Source: Paraphysoderma sedebokerense
Lineage: Eukaryota > Blastocladiomycota > Physodermatomycetes > Physodermatales > Physodermataceae
Reading direction: 5' to 3'
DNA: 64,000 nt
Assembly: GCA_025602915.1 (NCBI GenBank)
Contig: JAHLJZ010000002.1
Coordinates: 558,001-622,000, forward strand
In this document: one piece after another, positions 1 through 11,410 of the stretch
Numbering within the stretch: the first letter of the stretch is position 1
Layout: every line of letters begins with the position of its first letter
The notes under the pieces: generated by a model
Database searches by the model: none
Seen by the model: the letters and a program-made list of their open reading frames with translations, nothing else
What the model was told of the DNA's origin: nothing
Program-made: the position numbers and the translations under genes

Positions 1-1697
1 CGGGTTTGATTGTCTCTTTTTGTTGGCACCCTTCACAGTCCATCATAGTTATCTTTTTTTTATAGTTTTCGTCGAACAATTCAGAATCCAAATTGTCTCA
101 ATCTTATCGCGGTATCCGATTTGCAATTATCTTCAGCATACAATTTTCCCGTTGCTCACTTCACCCGCGCAGTTTATATATGAGCCAAGTAATGCAATAA
201 AAATCTGGGAAAAGCGATATGCCGTGTGTGTATAGAAATAAGAGTTTTCATTATCTATTGAATCATACATTACTAAACAAATAACACAAATGTATATCCA
301 TGTTATTATAAGTGGCGCCACTTCCATCTAAGATGCCACTCCTTATCACTGCCGTCATTGAAAATTAATGCAAAAATATTTTGGAAAATCATATCTCCAC
401 AATTCTGCTTTCGTTTCTATTCGTTTCCTATTATCCTATATTAGCCGTAAATCTTAGCATGGACTATGGAGTCGTCGAGTGTCGGAAAATCGGAAGAGGT
501 CGCAACTCAGAAGTCGGAAGAATATCGGAGACTCGGAAATCCTTCGGTGCGCCATCAAGGATATCAGAATTCCGACACGTCTAAAATAGCAAGGATCATT
601 CTGATTCAACTATGTAATTATCATGGAATGGAAGTAGGAGACAGCCAGTGTTCATCATAGGATATTAGTTGAATATCAACAGTAGGGCACTGGGAAACAG
701 TAGATAACAGAATCAAAAATAGTAACCTGATATCCCTTTTGATAACCCATTATTTTCTGAATTGACCGCGATACTTTAGTCTGAAACTAATTTCTCCCAA
801 ATTGAGAATGTGATCCAGAGACTCGAACCTTTTCAGCTTAAAATGATATGCCGAAGAAATTTGGTGACTAAACTGTCACTAACCACCAAAGTCCTGAAAC
901 AAGCAGGAATAGGTGAAGAGAGTATGACGAGTAGATGGAAGAAAACCAGAGAAATAAATCAAACGCATAAATTCTACACGATTTGATTATGCGCCAACGA
1001 TCCAAGGCATTGGGAAGTCAGTAAATAACATCCGTAATTGGAGTGAAATAACAGAAAGTATAGCTTTATCTGTATTTATCTGTAGTATGCGGAACACAAT
1101 TATCTGTGTACTCCCATTATGTATTGACACATTGAGAGATTACGCTTGCACAACATTTTTCACTACCACAGCGCATAAAATCAGTCAAATTGATAGCTGC
1201 TATGGCATATTGTGAGGGAAAATCATCACTTACGGGCGAAATCCTGAAAATTTATTCAGAGAAAATCGACGATCCCAGATAAGTCATCAATTGTATACTA
1301 ATACTTGCGTCTTGCAGCCTCGGTCGCGATGCCCCGAACTCATGCACCAACTGTTCACTTGGTCTCCCAACCGCGAAAATGGGAACCGGGTCATATCCGA
1401 CAACGTCACCACACTGTCGCTAATACTATAACATGGTACTTTGATGATGCAACATGAATATGTATACTCTAGAAACATTGGCATTCAACGTAGTTTTGAG
1501 TCTCCGTAGAGTAATACGTGCCAAAACGCAGCACCAACCATGTGATAGTGATTTGCCACTCCAATAGTGTTGACACTTGCGGAATTTTCAACATCGCTTG
1601 CTCCTCCTTTCTATCTCCCTCCCCAATTTCCAATCCTTCCCGGACGACAGATTGCAACTGCTAATCCCACCCCAAACATCCTCTTTGCTGCGTCGAA
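1..1697. other. intergenic, no gene seen
   Basis: No open frame here is long, spliceable or protein-like on either strand. There is one weak diverged direct repeat: a stretch near 687-710 resembles one near 1005-1028, both containing a GGGAA..CAGTA.ATAACA core. The last 100 bases are pyrimidine-rich and probably hold the promoter and 5' UTR of the lipoxygenase gene that starts at 1698. Confidence 0.6.
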
Positions 1698-3888
1698 ATG
1701 CCCGTTGCGAAACCCCTAAGTCGCCGTAGTTCGTCCAGTGGACTTCTTCCTGGCGGGAAACCTTTGAGCCGAAGAGAGTCACGAGACAGGCTATTTCAGT
1801 CTATGTCAAAGATTAGGGAGCTCCAACCAGAATCCCTCCCCATTCCACCGGCTAGATTTCAACCGAATAAAGATTATCGCTCCATGGAATATGAATTAAA
1901 CAAACCTCTTCAAACTCTAGTTGCCGGTGTCACGGTTTTCGTGTTTCTCCCATTCTTCTCACTGCTAATTGCGGCATCCTACTGGGTAAGATTGTAAGTT
2001 TGCCTAAGTTTGACTTTCGATGTAAGAATACATGAGAAGATCTGATTACTTATTGCATCTCTTAGAGTGGAGGCTTTGAACACCGTTCCATACTTTCGGG
2101 ACATCGTCAATGCATTTCGCTCCGCACTTGCATTTACTTCATCGCCAATTACGAATGGACCACTCTTACCAAAGAATCCCCCCTTCCCAGAAACCGTTGA
2201 GTTTACCGTCATCAAGAGTCCGTGGTATATCTTCCGCATAGGTAATTTCTTTATTTGCTGAAGCACGCTAGGTAACGGCTAATTATTTCGATGATAGTGA
2301 TGTGCTCAATCTTGTTCCTCGTAAGAGGAGGTTTAACAACAAAGAAAGTTCGCGTATTAGACGATACCGAATTTGGTGATTACATCGGTCACACCATGTT
2401 CAGTCAGTACTTACAAAGGAGTGACACTCCTGATGGGGAAACGCGATACTATTTGAATCTGGAAGAAGTAAGAGATTTGGAAACTTGGAATGGAATGTTC
2501 TGCTCCGCTACGGAAACTGTGTTCAAAAAATCGCAAAGCGGATTTTTAATTCCTTTGTCAATTACTATGGAAAATGGCTGTACCTTCACGCCTCAGTCGG
2601 CTCCCTCGAAATGGAATCTGGCAAAATTATTTGTCATGAATGGCCTCGTTTACGTTACTATTCACGGTCGCCACCCGACTTTACATTTCCCATATGACAC
2701 TGTTAATGCAAGTATTTTTTGCTTCTATATAATATTGGATGTCATGCTAACAAACAATGTTATCGTCCAAATTATAGGTTGTAACCAAGCGAATTCTTCC
2801 TCCGAACCACCCTGTTTCAAAACTACTCTATCCTCATTTCCGCTTCTCTATGGTTCTTAACGTCAATGTTTTAACAGAATCTACCTCTGCTTCCTTTTAT
2901 CACTGGTAAGTGTATCATTAACTCACAAGACGTTTTATGTGGTGTTAACTGCGTTTGCGAACGCCAGGTGGAAACCGTATTATGCTGTCACTTGCTCCGA
3001 AGAAGAAATCTTCGGTAAAATCATGCGAAGAGGCTACGAAAAATGGTAATTATCAATTCTCAGTCTTGTTGTCTGAACTATGAGGAGGAAATTAATGCGA
3101 TATTAATTTCCTTCGTCATTAATAGGTCGTTCCGCAAATTCCCCAAATTGAATCCAGAATTTCCTTATGATTACTCCCTTCTTTCCTATTATCAATGTAT
3201 CCGTCGCTTCGTCACCAACCTGATGCCATTCATCCCGGCTGATGACTTCATCTTCCGTTGGGGCGACGAAATCGCCAAACTCATTCCTGGGTTTCCTAAT
3301 GGTTCCAAATTAGTATCGACTGAGGGAAGAGAAGATCTTATTGATGTTTTGACGATGACTATCTTTTCTGTCGGCGTTCATCATAATACTGGTATAGTTC
3401 TATTTTTTTCATCAGCTATCATATTAGTTTCACTCACCCCTTATATATTTCTTAGATCATTATTCGTTCAGTCATCTCGATCACCGTATTCTTCCCATGA
3501 GAATCCGTTTACCACCGCCTACTTACGATTCTGAAAATGACCATTTCAATGAAGAGGATTGTATGTCGAGAATGGATTACTTCAAGGTCAGTTGCCCTCT
3601 CTTATATGCATACTTCATAATTTCCCAGCCTAATCTGGATCTGTATTACCTCAACATAAACAGCAAGCGCATTTCCAAAATCTCGCTGTCTGGCCCGCGC
3701 CATCGGCCTTCCCCATTCTGACGAAAGACACACGGTTTATGAACGTTGACTACAAATTTATCAACCCTCAGATGAAGGAGATGCAAGCTGCATTTAAAAA
3801 AGACTTGCGCGATACTGCTGCCAAGTTGAAATCATATTTCGGCGAAATTCTTCCGTTGTCAGATATCGTTAGCAGTACCGAATTCTGA
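1698..3888 (+). CDS. membrane-anchored lipoxygenase (copy A)
   Basis: Lipoxygenase, a non-heme metal dioxygenase that adds O2 to polyunsaturated fatty acids. There are eight exons, all phase-checked: 1698-1993, 2066-2241, 2298-2707, 2778-2905, 2968-3045, 3126-3391, 3456-3586, 3664-3888; 569 aa. A basic serine-rich N-terminus is followed by a hydrophobic helix at about residues 75-97, so the enzyme is probably membrane-bound; no PLAT domain is seen. The first ligand pair is HPTLH (codons at 2672 and 2684), the HX3H spacing of fungal Mn-lipoxygenases. It is followed by the LOX signature HPVSKLLYPHFRFSMVLN. The second ligand block reads VHHNTDHYSF, and the usual XPPP block follows (RLPPP). The chain ends SSTEF, where the family normally ends in Ile or Val. 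The third intron has a GC donor. Neighbour 8560-10574 is a paralogue. The family call is confident; metal, substrate and activity are unknown. Confidence 0.88.
2708..2777 (+). other. GC-AG intron in lipoxygenase A
   Basis: The donor is AAT|GCAAGT and the acceptor is ATTATAG|GTT. Only this GC donor keeps frame, giving DTVN-VVTKRIL, colinear with DVVN-YATKKIL in the paralogue, which has no intron here. The overlapping GT at 2712 would shift the frame. GCAAGT is the known consensus of GC-AG introns. Confidence 0.8.
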
Positions 3889-4505
3889 TCATGTGTATTA
3901 TAAAGTTGCCGGCGATTGTACATGGATAGCTTAAAATTTTCGTTTTAAGAGATCATGGTTGAAAAAGTTTATTGTTTTTCCATTCTCTACAAATCCACTA
4001 GATATTTAAATGTTTTCTTTAATAAATGTACAAAAACATTTCGTACTGTTACGTTATCATCAACGTTAGACGGACTATTAATTTGAGGGCGACTTAATAT
4101 GAAGCGACGTAGATGAGAATGTGATAATTGGGATTTCCAAGGCGGCAGATGTATTCATTTCAAACTGATGGATCACGTTAAGGTAGCCTTGATGTAATAC
4201 ACCCCACCGTTTTGACGAATGCACGGACAATTTACTCTTTACATAACTTTTACGGCCGACGGTAAAGCAGGTATTCGCACAATCATATTCATTCAAAATT
4301 GAACATATTTGCTGCAATTTGTGTTTCAATAGGTAGTACCATATACTGGGATGCGTGGACAATTGAAAATCCCTAAGCGGATCAGGAACGAGTCACCAGT
4401 CCGTCGGATTTTCACAACAACCGGAGCATTTCTTTTGAGTACCACCCAGAATCTGATCTGGTAATCGGCTATCCATATCGCCTCATATCTGTTAGCGACA
4501 CGAAA
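3889..4505. other. intergenic, 3' and 5' flanks
   Basis: This AT-rich stretch lies between lipoxygenase A and the DPY-30/GAF gene. Its first 150 bases contain AATAAA at about 4020, a likely polyadenylation signal for the upstream gene. No protein-like frame is seen; the open frames are antisense and show no family resemblance. Confidence 0.6.
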
Positions 4506-7500
4506 ATGCCAACCGCAACAAAGAAAGATAAATCCTTTCGAATGATTGAAGGCAATCACAGCGACAACTTCTTGGTAGACATGTTTCTAGAGCGACTTAG
4601 TGCTGCGAACATTGAACAGCGGGCGTACATGATAGAGAATGTTCTACCGACTTTGATTATTGGGTGTGAAAAACTTGCCAAGGAAATAGCACCTATATCC
4701 CCTATTGACAGTAGTGCAACGGGAAAATTCTTGTCACAACAGGGAGAACGTATTCGAAAGTTTGACATCTATCATGACAACCTACCGACAGATTTTAATC
4801 CTATTCGGTGGCTGGCACAATATCTATTCCGAAACAGTAAGTGGCTCATATGTCTGTACGATTCCATGATGCATAGCCGATCACTAACCGATATTCAAGA
4901 TCCTAGACACTCTCAGTCAAGTCGCTGCCCTTCTTATATCAGTGCGATGTCGAATGTGCAACAAGAATTAAAGCAACGATTGCGTGAATTGCAAAAAATC
5001 AGGATAGAGAGTCTTGAAGCTCAGAAAAGGGAACAAGGAAGGAACGATGTATGGAAAAATGTGTCAGATGAACAAGCAGAGGAACGGATTCGCCACCAAA
5101 TGGGTGAATTTCTTTCCACTGGTTCAAGTTTCATGACGCAGTTTAGGATGGTATGCGTTTTCTTGAGTATGGCTTTAACGCTGTGGCTGATTCAATTGGC
5201 ATGTTTAGCTTCGAGTCTTGAAGGAGCTTCTTAGAACTGTGTCTGCCACGCCAACGAAAACGACCAGCAACATTAAGTGTTTAATAGACAAGCTTCAACG
5301 TATACCTCCTGAATCGACAATATCAGCGGATATGCTCGTAGCAATTTTATCTGGCTGGTCTGCGGAAGAGCTCGACATGCTTTTCGATAGGTTGCATTCC
5401 CAAGAAGACGACTATGCATTGATCGAAAACATTTATTTCGGAAGTGCGATATTTCAAAATAGAGAAAGCTTAATCATTGCTTTGAAGAGGTTGATAGATG
5501 ATATGCATTTAGAAAGTTTAGCCGATAATGAGTTGTTACAATCAGCGGTGAATGACTTCTGCGTCAAGACTCACAAAACCGGCGATTTGAATACCTTCGG
5601 CAATTTTATTTCGTTCATTACGGAACTTTCTGTTTTGCTGCCTCACACCACAAGTAAGGTGTTTATTCAAGCCTTTGATAGGCAATTGCGAAGCTCAAGG
5701 GACCAGCAGACGCTTTATGATCCTTCGCCTTTGTCAGTGATTCCAAATTTGACGGATTCTAATTTGACCAGTGAAAATGAAACGGAACAGACCTCCGTCA
5801 AGTTAAAGGTTTCCGACGTTTCGACTCAAATCAGATTTCAATCACCCGCTTCCACTCCCATAGGCGAAAGTGAATCACTGCAGATTTATAAGCAAGACTT
5901 GTTACGCAAATTGGAGACTCTGATGGGAGCGACAACAATGGAACAAATCGCGACTGAAGCTGTTGGATACATTACCGAGTTTTTCAATAGAGTATATTTT
6001 CCGACGCCTGGCCAAACATTAGTGGCTGAGATGTTCTTTGTTGAAGAAATGGAGAATACGAACAGTAGCACCGGACAGTTACAACCAGTGCTAATTGCTG
6101 TTGCGGTGAATGGAGAAACCCAATATCATTTAGGGGCAAGAATAACTGACGGCGCATTAGTTGACGTTGCACTGACTGGGGTAGCACGGAACTTGATACT
6201 TGCCATTGACCAACGAGCAGTTGTCAATCCAACAGCAGTATTGGCTGATTTGCCTGAAGTATTAGATGCGAACGCTCGGATTGGGCCAGTCCTATTGGTA
6301 CCGATTTCCTCTATCACTAGACCTTTCGGTGTCTTGAAAATTTCTGCCATGCACTCTGGAGAGAGTGGCAACACAGTTCTTCAAAGCATTAGAGAGAATG
6401 GCGGTGAGACATCAGCAGTTATAACTCCCTTTGAAGAATTCCACTTAAGAGCTGTAGAGGTATGACGCTAATTGTTCGTAGCAGTATTAATCCCGTCACT
6501 AATTTAAGATTCGCAGTCCGCTGCACATTTGATTGCGGGATGTTTGGAGAGTATCAAACGTCGGAAGAAATTTCAAGCAATCGCCGCGTCATCCGTGAAC
6601 TGGTTTCGTCAGGCTGCATGCGTTGATGTAGACTTTTACTTTGTGGAGTCACCCGGCTGGAACGTGGAAAGCAACGAACAAAATGATGACCGCATTCGAC
6701 TCTTTCATCTCCAAACTGATGTAGGTTCTCAAAGCAAGCTGGACGATGTGGATGACCCGGAAACACACAACCAAGAAAAGGAAACTATGCCGCCGCTGAC
6801 GGAAATTTCCAGCGTCGATAGCACGAAGTTAGTATCACTCATTGTGTGCTCTATTTTACGTTTATCCTCATTGGGATCACTCTAGGGCTTTTATATTTCG
6901 CGCTGTCAGCACTGGGGAAACCCAATTGGCACCGGTCGAGCACCTCGCTAGGAGAACTGCGATACCTATTTTCGACGAAGAAACCAAGAAAGTAATTGCT
7001 GTGGTTGTGGCGGAACCAGTTCTAAGCAAAGATGAATCCTTCGAACTGACTGAAACCGATACAAAATGCGACGCGGAAGCCATCAACGCAGGAATCAAAG
7101 CTATTGAGAAAGCATTCACTGAGGCTCATAAAAATCGTAATGAACGAACCGCTACCGGTAGAAGAGGTGAGTTGGATGCTCTTTAGTGAAAAGCTCCCGT
7201 TGAAATTAACTAATTAAGTTGTTCTCAATAGGAAAATCGTTGGATCATTCCGACAAGGAGGAAGTGCTCTTCGGGAAGTTTATCCTTAACGGTATTCGCG
7301 AACTCATTGCAAAGTTAGATTCGTCGGCGATTGCAGAGCTAAAATCCTACAAGAAACCACCGGTATGCCACTGTATTATTTGTCATCGTAGCGTGCTGAA
7401 CAAACTTATTTTTATGGAGACAGCTCACAATACACAAAGTGATGAAGTGTGTCCTCTATGTCTTCGGGAAGACCCCGAAGGAACTGAAATCATGGATTGA

Positions 7501-8002
7501 AACTACCAAAGTAAGTATTGATTATACTCTCATCTTCCGTTGCTTGACTTCCCTTTTAACAGTTCATTCTAGCTGATCAACATGGAGCTCCTGAAGCAAA
7601 TGATAAACTACGATCCAACTGTCCTTCAGCCAAAGAATAGATTTGTAAGGATTAAAAAACTGTTGAAAAGTAATCATAGTGTTTTCATTTATTTACCAGA
7701 GTGACTCAGAACCTGACGTTGCGATTTCTCCAGCGATTCCGCGAGGTGATGTCAAGCGGAAGGGATCAATGCCCGCATTAATTGTTTTCTCCTGGCTAAT
7801 TGTCTCCTTGGACCTCCGAGAGAAAGCAGTGGCATCAAGACTGGCTCTGCAAAAGAATGAAAAGGGCGATACTTTGATGGCTGACTCAGACAATAGCAAT
7901 AGCCTCGAAGATAACGACATTGACGAATTCTCCGATGAGGAAAGTGAGAGTAAAGATGAATTACGTAATTCAGCAACCGATTTGGCGATTTCATCATCAT
8001 GA
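4506..8002 (+). CDS. DPY-30/GAF-domain axonemal-type protein
   Basis: A 1,005-aa protein in nine phase-checked exons: 4506-4836, 4900-5150, 5209-6459, 6517-6827, 6886-7166, 7232-7362, 7424-7510, 7573-7644, 7700-8002. Residues 25-60 form a DPY-30/RIIa-like helical pair. The motif NPIRWLAQYLFRNNPR follows near residue 100, as in several flagellar DPY-30 proteins, then a charged coiled coil (about 135-170). Two GAF-like domains follow (about 480-640 and 650-850). The next segment (SYKKPPLTIHKVMKCVLY then YDPT) looks like the dynein-stalk-type PP..V..VM module. The tail is acidic and serine-rich. This order resembles radial-spoke protein 2 (DPY-30 plus GAF) and EFCAB5-like proteins. The role in a cilium or flagellum is inference; no EF-hand is evident. 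Confidence 0.75.
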
Positions 8003-8559
8003 ATTTTGAATCCTCTGAATCATACACGCGTCCAATAATACAATAGATTTGAGGTAATTTGATGATATAAAGTCGCCTTCAGCTTGACGAATTACTTGAG
8101 CCAGTCTGTAGCGGGTCAAATATTATATTTCATTGCCAATATGAACTTTTGAGTACCAATGATAAAATGTATTTATCATATTTACGTGGGAGATAGAAAA
8201 TAAAATCGAGGGACGTCGCGATATGTCATTGTATTCTAGGGCCTAGGCTGTTTCCTCAGTGATCCTCGCTGCGACATGGCTCCCGCCTCCCATCAAATCA
8301 GTTGATTCACTTAATTTCAATTTTCAGCAATTTTTCAGTCTACGACTCTACACTCTATACATATTATATCGTGCTGTGACGTCTATAAAATATTAAAGCT
8401 GCAGACACTGGATATTGATACGTGCACTGAACTACTTTCGAACGAAATACTATTATCATTCCCTGGATACTCTCCTAAACGCGCACACTTCAGCCGAATT
8501 AACTCTAAGGGGACGGGTGGTCCGCATTATACCATTATCACCTTGAGTAGCTATTGAAG
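8003..8559. other. intergenic
   Basis: This contains the 3' flank of the DPY-30/GAF gene and the upstream region of lipoxygenase B. I see no coding potential, RNA gene or clear TATA box close to the start at 8560. Confidence 0.6.
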
Positions 8560-10574
8560 ATGCCCGTGAAAAGAAAACCAGTTAAGTCATTACAGACACT
8601 TAAAACAGTTAAAGTTACAGAAGACGAAGAAGAAACTCTTGAACCGCCGCCAGTTTCGCCGACTAAATTCACAGCGAATGCCAATTTTCGGACAATGGTA
8701 ATTTCATATGATTAGTACTGCGATGGAACATATGGACTAAAAATCATGGTATCTTACAGGAATATGAGCTCACTCCCAAATACCAAACTCTTTTTGGCGG
8801 CTTCATAATGGTTCTACTTTCTCCGTTATTTTTCATTCTTGTCAGCTTAGCATGGACTGTCCGTTGGGCGGAAAAGGTTTTCGCGTCGTCGTTTCTTCGC
8901 GATTTGTATCATTCTGTAAATTCATCAATAACCATGGTTCCCGGACCAGTGAAAAATGGACCAAAGTTACCCAAAAATCCTCCAATTACGGAGGTATTGG
9001 AGTTCGAAGCAATTAAGTCTCCATGGTACAAGATTTTTTGTTGGCAATTTCCGCCGTATCATAACCTAAGCAAAATCTTTAAATAGGTTCATTTTTCGTA
9101 TTGTCACAGGAACGGTACTTCTACTCTTGAAAGGAGGATTAACATGCGCCAAAGTTCGGCTGCTTAATGATTTGGAGTTTGGAGACTATATCAACAAAAC
9201 ACTGTTTGCCCAATACCTGGTAAAGAAATATAAAGATGGGGAAGATTTCTACGTGCTGGAGTTGGACGAACTCAAGGGATTAAAGACTTGGTCCGGCACT
9301 TTTTTAAGCGCATCCACAACTTTATTTCGGAGATCGTTTGAAGGAAAATTGATTCCCGTGTCAATATCCCTGGAGAATGGATGTACATTTTATCCGGACT
9401 CGCAACCCCAGTGGAAGTGGAACTTAGCCAAGCTTTTCGTAATGCAAGGTCTGGTTTATACCACAATTGTTGGTCGCCACCCTCATCATCATTTTCCGTA
9501 TGATGTGGTGAACTATGCTACGAAAAAAATTCTTCACCCTAGCCATTCTCTTTATAAACTCTTGGTGCCTCATTTTCGCTTTTCCATGGTTCTAAATATC
9601 ATGGTTTTATCAGATCCCAACAGTGTCCTATTTCCGGATTGGTGGTGGGTGTCTATGAACTATAACGCTTTATCGTTAAATTTTAGCTAACGTCAATCTC
9701 TTCAGGAAGCCTTATTATTCGCTTACTTTGGATAGCTCTGAAATTTTTGGTAAGCTGATGGAACGAGGATGGGAAAAATGGTCTTTCCAGAGATATCCTA
9801 CCCTATCAACCGAGTTCGTGTATGGCTACAGTTTAATGAATTATTACAACTGCATACGTCGATTTATTGCTAGGTGCGTTCACCCGAATTATCTACTGTC
9901 AGGCTCCAAAAATTCACGTCCTACTACGTCATAGGCTTTCCCCCCACATTCCCCGAGACGATTTTGTCCTACAGTGGGGTAACGAAATTGCCCAACATCT
10001 CTCGGGTTTTCCTTCTGGGTTTGAACTCGTTAAAGATGAGGAGTTATTCGTCGACATTCTTACGATGGTGATATTCACTGTTTCGGTACATCACTGCGCG
10101 GTACGTTTTGATTCGCAATGTTAATCAATTGAAAACTAATTTATTCTCTTGAAAGGATCATTACTGCTTCAGTCATTTGGATCAGAGAGTGTTACCTTTC
10201 CGTTTACGAATTCCGCCTCCGTCCCATTCTTCAAACGCTAAATCCTTTGACGAAAATGAACTAATGACTCGTTTGGATTTCTTAAAGGTACACATCTTAT
10301 GAATGAAGGATCTCTTGTTTTAACAGTATTAAGTTATTTTCTCTGGTAGCAAATTCACTTTCAAAATATTGGTGCATATCCCGGCAAAGTACAATATCCA
10401 TTCTTAGTTGAAGACACAAGTCTTATAAAAGTAGATTATAAGTTTCCAGATATAGAAATGAAGCAAGCACAAGAAGTTTTTAAGACGGAATTGAAGGAGA
10501 CAGCGGCGTGGTTGAACGAGCAAGTCGGAGACGTTATTCCGCTTGAAGACATGGTTTGTAGCATAGAATTCTAA
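8560..10574 (+). CDS. membrane-anchored lipoxygenase (copy B)
   Basis: Paralogue of the gene at 1698-3888; 550 aa in seven phase-checked exons: 8560-8697, 8760-9025, 9087-9644, 9706-9873, 9935-10100, 10156-10287, 10350-10574. A 46-residue lysine-rich leader precedes a transmembrane helix at about 56-75 (GGFIMVLLSPLFFILVSLAW). The first ligand block is GRHPHHHFPYD (HX3H), followed by HSLYKLLVPHFRFSMVLN. The second block is VHHCADHYCF, then RIPPP. The C-terminus is CSIEF. Both copies share the non-canonical HHxxDHYxF block and the terminal Phe, so these are lineage features rather than decay. The intron set matches copy A except for an extra intron in the leader and loss of the GC-AG intron and one upstream intron. 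The product probably oxygenates fatty acids at a membrane; specificity cannot be read from sequence. Confidence 0.88.
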
Positions 10575-11410
10575 ATTGAAAACTTAAAATAGATGTAAAA
10601 TGAAAATAGGAAAAATAGGGGTGCCGGTTAGTTCAGATTAAGAGGCAAAAAATTGGAAATAACTATGGTAAAATAAATGGATTAATTATTAGATATCTAG
10701 CGGAAATGCGTTGGCTAAAACGTTGCGGAAATTCCTCGTTCATCGTTGTTGGATAATGTTCACTATATTTTTTTCGGTGCTGCATAAATCTAACGGCAAT
10801 ATTTGAAATGTTAATCATCATATGTCTTTCGAGGCGCAAATCCTCCCTGTCTTGATCGGAACGGCCTTCACCACCATTGATCCAAAATATAGCGAAGCGC
10901 ATCCAAAGGAAGGATGTAAGGGATGAAAATGATGATGCCGTAGACGAAGGACTGATGTTATGATTATATATGATAGTGCCAATGTATTTACACGAATGAC
11001 ATGATTATTCAATATATTATGTCCATTGTCGTTGAGGGCGCCCAGTTTGACCTAGCAACGTTGCAATCTGGCCCAACACATCATCACCACAGAAAAGATA
11101 TATCTACAACACTACCATCATCGTCGCACAAGATACGCTCTCTTGTCAGGAGTATTCACCCACTGTGTTGATAGGTAATTTGCTTCACTTCTTCTGTTGA
11201 CCGCTCGTCTCATTCCTCGGTCGTCCTTTTTGCTCGACGTATCAGCGCAAACAATTTTCGCTTCGCTCGTTGATTATTGAAATGTGCCAATCCCGTTCAG
11301 CTTGCATCGAATAACCAAACTTGTATGTAGTGTGGCTGTTTTAAATTACGATTTTAGAATCTCATTAGAAAAATCCAACATATCGCACTTGCCCCCGTAA
11401 CCTCGAGTCA
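10575..11410. other. intergenic
   Basis: 836 bases lie between lipoxygenase B and NXF1. The first third is A-rich 3' flank. The last 150 bases are pyrimidine-rich and lead into the NXF1 start. A minus-strand open frame of 79 codons (10663-10902) has no family resemblance or splice context and is not called. Confidence 0.55.

Noticed and set aside
687-1028. Diverged direct repeat (GGGAA..CAGTA.ATAACA at about 690 and 1010)
   Set aside because: Only about 18 of 23 bases match, in AT-rich sequence, and no other copies were seen; this is near chance level.
9100-9130. Extra intron acceptor GTCACAG inside lipoxygenase B exon 3
   Set aside because: The frame reads through as a hydrophobic helix colinear with copy A, so no splice is needed.
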